Assembly: GCF_014270065.1 (NCBI RefSeq)
Contig: NZ_JACNME010000004.1
Span: 310,001-374,000, forward strand
DNA: 64,000 nt
Reading direction: 5' to 3'
Origin: Quadrisphaera sp. RL12-1S
GTDB taxonomy: Bacteria; Actinomycetota; Actinomycetes; Actinomycetales; Quadrisphaeraceae
Position numbers and translations under genes: made by a program. Positions 51,692 through 64,000 of this stretch are shown piece after piece (positions within the stretch are counted from its first letter, which is position 1; the number at the start of each line of letters is the position of its first letter). A model generated the notes under the pieces. It made no database searches, was not told the DNA's origin, and was given only the letters and a program-made list of their open reading frames with translations.

Positions 51692-52385
51692 GCCGGGCGC
51701 GCCGGCCCCGCGGCCCCGGCGCCGGCTGCGGGGCCGGGCGCCCGTCGTCCTGCTGGGCCTCGTGGCCGGCGGGCTCCTGCTGGCCGTCAGCACCCAGCCG
51801 TGGGTGCTCGCAGCGCTGCCGGTGGGACCCGGGGGCAGCGCCCCGGACCTGCCCGTGGCCGGACGCACCGCCGCGGCGGCGGTGCCGGCCGTGGGCGTGG
51901 TGGCGGTGGCGGGCTCGCTGGCCCTGTCCACCCTGCGCGGCGCCGGCCGCGTCGCCGCCGGTGCGCTGCTGGTGCTGGCCGGCCTGGCGGCCGGGGCCGG
52001 CGCGGTCGCCCTGCTCGTGGACCCGGTCGGTGCCGCGGTGGCGGCAGCGCGGACCGCCACCGGTGTCGGGGAGGTCGACGGCGCGCGGACCACCGCCTGG
52101 CCGCTGGTGGCCCTGCTGCCGGCGCTGGGTGTCGCCGCGTCCGGCGTGCTCGCCCTGGTGGCGGGTCGCTCGTGGGGGACCTCCGAGCGCTTCGAGGCGC
52201 CGACCGCCGCCGGCCCCGCCGGCGCTGGGGGTGCCGGCGCCGCTGGGGGTGCGCCCGGCCCTGCGGCCCGCCCCGCCGCCCCCAGCCGGGCGGGCTTGTG
52301 GGACGGGCTCAGCCGCGGCGAGGACCCCACCGACGGACCCGCCGACGGGTCGTCCGACGCGCCGCCGCGGGACCGGGCAGAATGA
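51684..52385 (+). CDS. Trp biosynthesis-associated membrane protein
   Basis: 233 residues; the GTG overlaps the trpE stop by 8 bases. Four hydrophobic segments (about 17-37, 55-80, 85-110, 130-155) and a Pro/Ala/Gly-rich C-terminal tail. VSTQPWVLAALPVG after helix 1 is the hallmark of the Trp_oprn_chp family found beside trpE in actinobacteria. Its function is not known; a link to tryptophan transport has been suggested by position only. Confidence 0.82.
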   Translation: MPEPGAPAPRPRRRLRGRAPVVLLGLVAGGLLLAVSTQPWVLAALPVGPGGSAPDLPVAGRTAAAAVPAVGVVAVAGSLALSTLRGAGRVAAGALLVLAGLAAGAGAVALLVDPVGAAVAAARTATGVGEVDGARTTAWPLVALLPALGVAASGVLALVAGRSWGTSERFEAPTAAGPAGAGGAGAAGGAPGPAARPAAPSRAGLWDGLSRGEDPTDGPADGSSDAPPRDRAE

Positions 52386-52452
52386 GCCGCGACGTCCCGG
52401 ACCGGAGCCGCAGCCAGGTGGCGCAGGGCCCGCCCGCAGCACGAGGAGCGAG

Positions 52453-52737
52453 ATGAGCACCGACGCCGACAGCAACCCGATCGTGCAGGCACGCCGCGAG
52501 GAGGTCGAGCAGCACATCGACCACGGCCACTCGGTGGCCGGCTGGGCGGGCGCCGGGCTGGGGCTGCTCGGCTCCGGCATCGCCTCCGTCGCCGTCGTCC
52601 TCGCGATGGTGTGGCTCTTCTGGGTCGGGATCGTCGTCATGCTGCTCGGCCTGCCCGTCGGCTGGGCGCTCAGCCGCGCCGGCAAGGGCCAGAAGCAGCA
52701 CCCGCAGCAGCACGGCTCGCCGACGCCCGTGCGCTGA
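52453..52737 (+). CDS. HGxxPAAW-family small membrane protein
   Basis: 95 residues from the ATG at 52453, with GAGGAGCG ahead. EEVEQHIDHGHSVAGWAGAGLGLLG shows the HGxxxxxW signature of the family that follows the trpE membrane gene in actinobacteria; two hydrophobic helices (about 35-55 and 58-78) and a basic tail GKGQKQHPQQHG follow. Function unknown. Ends just before the terminator at 52746. Confidence 0.82.
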   Translation: MSTDADSNPIVQARREEVEQHIDHGHSVAGWAGAGLGLLGSGIASVAVVLAMVWLFWVGIVVMLLGLPVGWALSRAGKGQKQHPQQHGSPTPVR

Positions 52738-52745
52738 CCCCAGCT

Positions 52746-52800
52746 CACGACGCCGAGGGCCCGGTCACCAGCAGCCGCTGGTGACCGGGCCCTCGTCGTG
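52746..52800. terminator. Perfect 18-bp hairpin between convergent genes
   Basis: GAGGGCCCGGTCACCAGC (52755-52772) pairs perfectly with 52777-52794 across a 4-base loop. CACGAC (52746-52751) and GTCGTG (52795-52800) extend the stem by six after a 3-base bulge. It ends the hisI-trpE operon and the convergent DUF4190-like gene. Confidence 0.85.
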
Positions 52801-52826
52801 CCGGCCGGAGCCTGGGCCCCGAGCGG

Positions 52827-53381
52827 TCAGTTCGTGGCGCCCTGGGCGCCGAGGCCGTTCTCGATGCACGTCTGGTAGCCGGCCTGGTCGCCGTTCTGCA
52901 GGTAGGTGGCGCAGTCGGAGACCTTGGACCCGAGGAACACGAGCCCGATGAGCACGACGATCCCCAGGACCACGCTGATGAGGCCCAGGACGATGCCGGT
53001 GATGGCGGCGCCCCGGTTGGTCGCCTCGCCGCGCTTGACCCGGCGCACCCCGATGAACCCCAGGATGACGGCGACGAGCCCGAGCAGTCCGCCGAGGCCG
53101 AAGACGAGGATGCCGACGAGCCCGAGGATGCCGAGGATGAGCGCCGCCAGGCCCACGCCGTTCTTGGGCGCCGGGCGGTCGTAGCCGCCCTGGCCGGCGT
53201 AGGCGGGGTAGCCGCCCTGGGCGGGCGGGGCGTCCTGGTAGGGCGCGGGCTGCTGGTAGCCCTGCTGGGGGGCGGCGGGCGCCTGCTGCTGCCACGACGG
53301 CTGCGAGCCGGGCGAGCCCGACGCGCTCGAGCCGGTGCGGTGCGGCTGGTCGGACGTGCCGTAGGGGTCCTGCGTGCTCAC
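52827..53381 (-). CDS. DUF4190-like membrane protein with Gln/Pro-rich N-terminus
   Basis: 184 residues from the GTG at 53381, with GAGGAGG ahead. The first 70 residues are Ser/Gln/Pro/Tyr rich ([20 protein letters not shown]), then [21 protein letters not shown] and [18 protein letters not shown] form the DUF4190 double helix, and a third helix ([20 protein letters not shown]) leads to a short outer tail with two cysteines ([17 protein letters not shown]). The family is common in actinobacteria and of unknown function. It is on the opposite strand between the trpE and trpC operons. Confidence 0.78.
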   Translation of the reverse strand: MSTQDPYGTSDQPHRTGSSASGSPGSQPSWQQQAPAAPQQGYQQPAPYQDAPPAQGGYPAYAGQGGYDRPAPKNGVGLAALILGILGLVGILVFGLGGLLGLVAVILGFIGVRRVKRGEATNRGAAITGIVLGLISVVLGIVVLIGLVFLGSKVSDCATYLQNGDQAGYQTCIENGLGAQGATN

Positions 53382-53430
53382 GGGGGCCTCCTCGTCTCCT
53401 GCGCCGCTGGCGAGCGGCCTTCCGCCAGCA

Positions 53431-53436
53431 ACCGTA
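53431..53436 (-). promoter_or_regulatory. -10 box TACGGT of DUF4190-like gene
   Basis: TACGGT on the minus strand, 49 bases before the GTG at 53381; leaves room for the ribosome site. Confidence 0.35.
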
Positions 53437-53571
53437 GCGATCATGCGGCGGTCCGCCTCTCGATCAGCACCCGGTCGGGGGCGGCGCACGTCGTCGCAGG
53501 TCAGGAGGCAGGTCGCCGGGTGCCGGTCGGGTCCGCGGAGGCGAGCGGACGGGGGTGTCCCCGGCGCCGAC

Positions 53572-53577
53572 TACCCT
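53572..53577 (+). promoter_or_regulatory. -10 box TACCCT of trpC-trpB-trpA (leaderless)
   Basis: TACCCT ends 6 bases before the trpC GTG at 53584. Confidence 0.45.
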
Positions 53578-53583
53578 GGTGGC

Positions 53584-54416
53584 GTGAGCGTGCTCGAGGA
53601 GATCCTCGCCGGCGTCAGGGAGGACCTGGCCGAGCGCCAGGCCGCCACGTCGCTGGACGAGCTGAAGGAGGCCGCGCGCAAGGCCCCCTCGGCGCGGAGC
53701 GCCCTGGAGGCGCTGCGTCCGAGCGGTGACGAGCGCGGACAGGTGACCGTCATCGCCGAGGTGAAGCGGTCGAGCCCGAGCAAGGGCGCCCTGGCGTCCA
53801 TCGAGGACCCGGCGGCCCTCGCGCGGGAGTACGAGGCCGGCGGGGCCAGCGCCATCAGCGTGCTGACCGAGCGCCGCCGCTTCGGCGGCAGCCTGGACGA
53901 CCTGCGCGCCGTGCGCGCCGCGGTCGACGTCCCGGTGCTCCGCAAGGACTTCGTGGTCTCGAGCTACCAGGTCTGGGAGGCCCGCGCGGCCGGCGCCGAC
54001 CTGGTGCTGCTCATCGTGGCCGCCCTCGAGCAGGAGGCCCTGGTCTCGCTGGTCGAGCGGGTCCACTCCCTGGGCATGACCGCGCTGGTCGAGGCGCACG
54101 ACGAGGACGAGGTGGACCGCGCCGTCGCCGCCGGGGCGCAGCTCATCGGCGTCAACGCCCGCAGCCTGAAGACCCTCGAGGTCGACACCGCGACCTTCGC
54201 GCGCTGCGCCCACCGCATCCCGGACGCGGTGGTGCGGGTCGCCGAGTCCGGCGTGCGCTCCGCCCACGACGTCGTCGAGCACGCCCGGGCCGGCGCCGAC
54301 GCCGTGCTCGTCGGCGAGGCCCTGGTCACCGGCAAGGACCCCCGCTCCGCGGTGGCCGACCTGGTCGCCGCCGGCTCCCACCCGTCGCTGCGCGCGGTCT
54401 CGCGCAGCGCCAAGCC

Positions 54417-54420
<4 letters not shown>
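53584..54420 (+). CDS. trpC: Indole-3-glycerol phosphate synthase
   Basis: 278 residues. TIM-barrel enzyme that closes the indole ring. [15 protein letters not shown] holds the catalytic Lys; [30 protein letters not shown] (second Lys), [36 protein letters not shown] and VAESGV are the conserved loops. Stop overlaps trpB by 4 bases (GTGA). Confidence 0.96.
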
Positions 54421-55723
<1,303 letters not shown>

Positions 55724-55727
<4 letters not shown>

Positions 55728-56572
55728 GCACCGTCGAGAGCGCGGGAGCGCCCGCCACCGCTCCCGCGGCCGGCCTGAGCAGCGCCTCCGCGCTCGACGC
55801 CGCCCGCGCCCAGGGCCGCTCGGCGCTGGTGGGCTACCTGCCGGCCGGCTTCCCCGACCAGGCCGGCTGCGTCGACGCCCTGCGCGCCTCCGTGGCCGCC
55901 GGGCTCGACGTCATCGAGCTGGGCCTGCCCTACTCCGACCCCGTCATGGACGGCCCGGTGATCCAGGCCGCCGCCGAGACGGCGCTGCGCGGCGGCACCC
56001 GCATCCGCCACGTGCTGGAGTCGGTGGAGCAGCTGTCCTCGGCCCCCGAGGGCGAGCGCGCCCCGGTGCTCGTGATGAGCTACTGGGCCCCCGTGCTGCG
56101 CTACGGCGTGGCCGCCTTCGCGCGCGACCTCGCGGCCGCCGGCGGCGCCGGGCTCATCACCCCGGACCTCGTCCCCGACGAGGCGGGGGAGTGGCTGGCT
56201 GCCAGCGACGCCCACGGCCTGGAGCGCGTCTTCCTCGTGGCCCCCTCCTCCACCCCGGCCCGGCTGGCCTCGACCGCGGCGGCCTGCCGCGGCTGGACCT
56301 ACGCCGCCTCCACCATGGGGGTCACCGGCGCCCGCACCTCGGTCGGGCCGGCCGCACAGGGCCTGGTCACCGCCGCGCGCGGTGCCGGTGCCGAGCGCGT
56401 CTGCGTGGGTCTGGGCGTCTCCACGGGAGAGCAGGCCGCGGAGGTCGGCGCCTACGCCGACGGGGTGATCGTCGGGTCCGCGCTGGTGCGCGCCCTGTCC
56501 GAGGACGGCGTCCCCGGCCTGGAGCGCGTCGTGCGCGACCTCGCCGCCGGTGTCGCCGGCTCCCGCGGGTGA
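55724..56572 (+). CDS. trpA: Tryptophan synthase alpha subunit
   Basis: 282 residues from the GTG overlapping the trpB stop. Splits indole glycerol phosphate. [34 protein letters not shown] (catalytic Glu and Asp), [25 protein letters not shown], and [13 protein letters not shown] with [11 protein letters not shown] are conserved. Length fits. The N-terminal 25 residues are Ala/Pro rich and variable. Confidence 0.96.
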
Positions 56573-56587
56573 GGTCGTGGTGACCCG

Positions 56588-57655
56588 ATGACTGGCGCCG
56601 TGCTGGCCACCATCGCCTCCTCGGGCGTCCTCGCCTCCATCCCCAGCCCCTCCCAGGGCGTCTGGCACCTGGGCCCGGTGCCGCTGCGCGCCTACGCGTT
56701 CTGCATCCTGGCGGGCATCGCGCTGGCCGTGTGGCTGACCGACCGCCGGTGGCGCGCCCGCGGCGGCCTGCCCGGCCAGATCGCCGACATCGCCCTGTGG
56801 GCGGTGCCGTTCGGCATCGTCGGCGGCCGGCTCTACCACGTGGTCTCGTCCCCGGACGCCTACTTCGGCCCCGGCGGCGACCCCGTCGCAGCCCTCTACA
56901 TCTGGAACGGCGGCCTGGGGATCTGGGGCGCGGTGGCGCTCGGCGCGGTGGGGGCCTGGATCGGCTGCCGCCAGGTCGGCGCCCGGTTCTCCTCCTACGC
57001 GGACACCCTGGCCCCGGGGCTGCTGCTGGCGCAGGCGGTGGGCAGGGTCGGCAACTACTTCAACCAGGAGCTCTACGGCCGCCCGACCACGCTGCCGTGG
57101 GCGCTGGAGATCAGCCCGCAGCACCGCGAGCCCGGGTTCGAGGACGTCGCCACCTACCACCCCACCTTCCTCTACGAGCTCCTGTGGGACGCGGCCGCGG
57201 CGGGCGTCCTCATCTGGCTGCAGCGGCGCTTCCGCCTGGGCCACGGCCGGGTCTTCTTCGGCTACGTCGTGCTCTACACGCTCGGTCGCGTCTGGATCGA
57301 GGCGCTGCGCATCGACCCCGCCGAGCAGGTCCTCGGCCTGCGCCTCAACATCTGGACCTGCCTCGTGGTGGGCCTGGCCGGCGTGGTCGCCTTCGTGGTG
57401 AGCGCCCGCCGCCACCCGGGCGTCGAGGACTCGGTGCTCGTGCCGGCCCGCTCGGCCGCCTACCGGGACGCCCAGGCGGACACCACGGCCGACGACGACG
57501 GTGACGCCCGTGACGACGAGACGACGGTCGCCGGTGCGCCGGTGCGCGTCGCGGGGAGGGCCAGCGGCGGTGGAGCGGCCACCGAGCCCCCCGAGGGGGC
57601 TCCCCGCGGCGGAGAGTCCGGTGGGCGGGACGCTGCGTCTCGCGATGTGAGATAG
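56588..57655 (+). CDS. lgt: Prolipoprotein diacylglyceryl transferase
   Basis: 355 residues from the ATG at 56588. Seven-helix membrane enzyme that attaches diacylglycerol to the lipobox Cys of prolipoproteins. The Lgt signature [13 protein letters not shown] (about 156-168) is intact, as are [22 protein letters not shown] and [15 protein letters not shown] 75-residue charged C-terminal tail is common in actinobacteria. It would process the four or more lipoproteins encoded in this window. Confidence 0.95.
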   Translation: MTGAVLATIASSGVLASIPSPSQGVWHLGPVPLRAYAFCILAGIALAVWLTDRRWRARGGLPGQIADIALWAVPFGIVGGRLYHVVSSPDAYFGPGGDPVAALYIWNGGLGIWGAVALGAVGAWIGCRQVGARFSSYADTLAPGLLLAQAVGRVGNYFNQELYGRPTTLPWALEISPQHREPGFEDVATYHPTFLYELLWDAAAAGVLIWLQRRFRLGHGRVFFGYVVLYTLGRVWIEALRIDPAEQVLGLRLNIWTCLVVGLAGVVAFVVSARRHPGVEDSVLVPARSAAYRDAQADTTADDDGDARDDETTVAGAPVRVAGRASGGGAATEPPEGAPRGGESGGRDAASRDVR

Positions 57656-57840
57656 CAGTCACGATCGCGAGCACCGGAGACGTCCCCCGCCGGTGCTATC
57701 GTCCCTGTCAGCGTGCCGGGCCAGCGCCGTCCCCGCTCGACGACCCAGTCACCACCAGTCGATCAGCAGCAGCACTGCCGCCAGCCCCGAGACCACACCC
57801 GGCGGGCTCTGCCCGCCGGCCAGCCCCGAGGACGGTCACC
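57656..57840 (+). promoter_or_regulatory. gltB leader region with two hairpins
   Basis: GCACCGG (57673) and CCGGTGC (57692) form a 7-base stem near TATCGT (57697-57702), a possible -10 box. A second stem, CCGGCGGGC (57799-57807) with GCCCGCCGG (57811-57819), is perfect over 9 bases with a 3-base loop and sits 21 bases before the ATG. The leader would be about 130 bases, long for this window. No coding sequence is supported inside it. Confidence 0.45.
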
Positions 57841-62491
<4,651 letters not shown>

Positions 62492-62499
<8 letters not shown>

Positions 62500-63973
62500 C
62501 CCCCGAGGGTTCCTCACCACCCCCACCCGCGAGAACGCCCCGCGCCGGCCGGTGCCCGTGCGCATCAAGGACTGGCGCGAGGTCTACGAGCCGGTCGAGC
62601 CGGGCGTGCTGTCCCGCCAGGCCGGTCGCTGCATGGACTGCGGCATCCCGTTCTGCCACAACGGCTGCCCGCTGGGGAACCTCATCCCCGAGTGGAACGA
62701 CCTCACGCGCCGCGGCGACTTCCGCGAGGCGATCGAGCAGCTGCACGCCACCAACAACTTCCCGGAGTTCACCGGCAAGCTGTGCCCCGCCCCGTGCGAG
62801 GCGGCGTGCGTGCTGGGGATCAACCAGGACCCGGTGACCATCAAGCTGGTCGAGGAGTCGATCATCGAGCGCGCCTGGGACGAGGGCTGGGTGCAGCCCC
62901 TGCCGCCCGAGCGCCTCACCGGCAAGACCGTGGCCGTCATCGGCTCCGGTCCCGCAGGGCTGGCGGCCGCCCAGCAGCTCACGCGCGCCGGGCACACCGT
63001 GGCGGTCTACGAGCGCGACGACGCCCTGGGCGGCCTCATGCGCTACGGCGTGCCCGAGTACAAGATGGAGAAGCGCCACATCGACCGGCGCGTGGCGCAG
63101 ATGGAGGCGGAGGGCACGCGCTTCCGCACCGGGGTGGACGTCGGCGGAGACGTCGACGCCGCCCGCCTGGCCGACCGGTACGACGCCGTGGTCATGGCCG
63201 TCGGCGCGCTGCAGCCGCGTGAGCTCGACGTGCCCGGCCGGGACCTGCGCGGCGTGCTCCAGGCCATGGAGTTCCTGCCGCAGGGCAACAAGCTGGCCCT
63301 GGGTCAGCCCGTGCCCGACTCGGTGCCCGCGGAGAAGCGCCTGACGGCCGAGGGCAAGGACGTCATCATCATCGGCGCCGGTGACACCGGTGCGGACTGC
63401 CTGGGCACCGTGCTGCGGCAGAACCCGAGGTCGGTGACGCAGCTCGCGATCGGCCCGACCCCGCCGCCGGACCGCACGGGCAACCAGCCGTGGCCGACCT
63501 ACCCGCTGGTGTTCCGCACCTCCTCGGCCCACGAGGAGGGCGGCGAGCGCGTCTACACCGCGTCCACCACCGAGCTGGTCGACGACGGCGAGGGCGGCGT
63601 GAAGGCCCTGCGCATGGTCGAGGTCGTGCGCCACCCGGACAGGTCGTACACGGTGGTCGAGGGGTCCGAGCGCGAGCTGCCCGCGCAGCTGGTGCTCCTG
63701 GCGCTGGGCTTCTCCGGCGTCGAGAAGATGCCCATGGTCGAGCAGCTGGGCCTCGAGGTCGGCCGTGACGGTGCCCTCGTGCGCGATGCGGGCTGGCAGT
63801 CCTCGCGGCCCGGCACGTTCGTGGTGGGCGACGCCGGCCGCGGCGCCAGCCTCATCGTGTGGGCCATCGCGGAGGGCCGCGCCTGCGCGGCGGCGGTCGA
63901 CGAGTTCCTCACGGGGCGCCCGAGCACCCTGCCGGCGCCCGTGACCCCGTCCGCCCGTCCGCTCGTCGTCTGA
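62492..63973 (+). CDS. gltD: Glutamate synthase small subunit
   Basis: 493 residues from the GTG at 62492. NAD(P)H- and FAD-binding partner of GltB. N-terminal iron-sulfur cysteines are in [18 protein letters not shown] and [13 protein letters not shown]; the FAD motif is [17 protein letters not shown] (about 150) and the NAD(P)H motif [13 protein letters not shown] (about 292). [18 protein letters not shown] closes the fold. Complete, ending 27 bases before the window edge. Confidence 0.97.
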
Positions 63974-64000
63974 CGGGTCGTCCGGCGGTGGGACCGACGG

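Noticed and set aside
48941-52492. Minus-strand open frame of over 1100 residues joined to the Nudix-ABM gene
   Set aside because: The part beyond 48940 overlaps hisI, trpE and their neighbours, which are certain genes; it has no recognisable domains. Only the Nudix-ABM end is real.

Overview
The window is 64 kb of very GC-rich, gene-dense chromosome with mostly GTG starts and many 4-base stop/start overlaps. Gene order (priA, fmt, rsmB, rpe; hisE, hisG, PH-domain protein; hisF; hisI, trpE, Trp-associated membrane protein, HGxxPAAW protein; trpC, trpB, trpA, lgt, gltB, gltD) is that of an actinobacterium. A relative of Kineosporiaceae or Quadrisphaera is my guess; I cannot fix the genus from this sequence. 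I see no rRNA, tRNA, CRISPR array, prophage or insertion sequence.

1-4.4 kb: a partial membrane protein, a broken glyoxalase-like remnant, a Tat-exported purple acid phosphatase, a PhnB-like protein and two small membrane proteins. 4.5-12.7 kb: housekeeping block (priA, an MFS permease, fmt-rsmB, rpe) with small secreted or membrane proteins between. 12.7-17.6 kb: a probable five-gene operon of flotillin, leucine-rich-repeat protein, small lipoprotein, glutathionylspermidine-synthase-like ATP-grasp enzyme and DUF350 membrane protein. This looks like an envelope module and is the best candidate for an undescribed system. 17.9-19.6 kb: hisE-hisG-PH protein. 19.7-29.8 kb: exported and membrane proteins: a sedolisin protease, a LolA-like gene broken by an in-frame amber codon next to an ABC exporter, a lipase, an MscS channel, and two tandemly duplicated lipoproteins. 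29.8-32.8 kb: Fic protein, FUSC protein and a P-loop kinase, all on the minus strand. 33-42 kb: hisF, an NCS1 permease with a Cys/His-rich tail, a TIGR03085 protein, a heterodimeric ABC exporter and an aldo/keto reductase. 42-48 kb: a minus-strand NAD operon (NrtR-like regulator, nadA, nadB, nadC, cysteine desulfurase, small membrane protein). 48-49.6 kb: a Nudix-ABM fusion and an LRV-repeat protein. 49.7-64 kb: hisI-trpE block, a DUF4190-like gene, trpCBA, lgt, gltBD.

How the parts fit: the amino-acid genes (his, trp, glt) form the conserved backbone, and the nad operon carries its own regulator and the desulfurase likely to serve NadA's iron-sulfur cluster. Accessory genes sit in the gaps, and the his genes are spread over three sites.

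Two global patterns stand out. About 13 genes have a TANNNT -10 box only 6-8 bases before the start codon, which implies leaderless mRNAs. Intergenic gaps repeatedly hold palindromic repeats with a TGATC core: eleven copies of CCGTGATCATGG at five places, usually spaced 31-32 bases, plus a second related family. Several convergent gene pairs are separated by long, nearly perfect hairpins.
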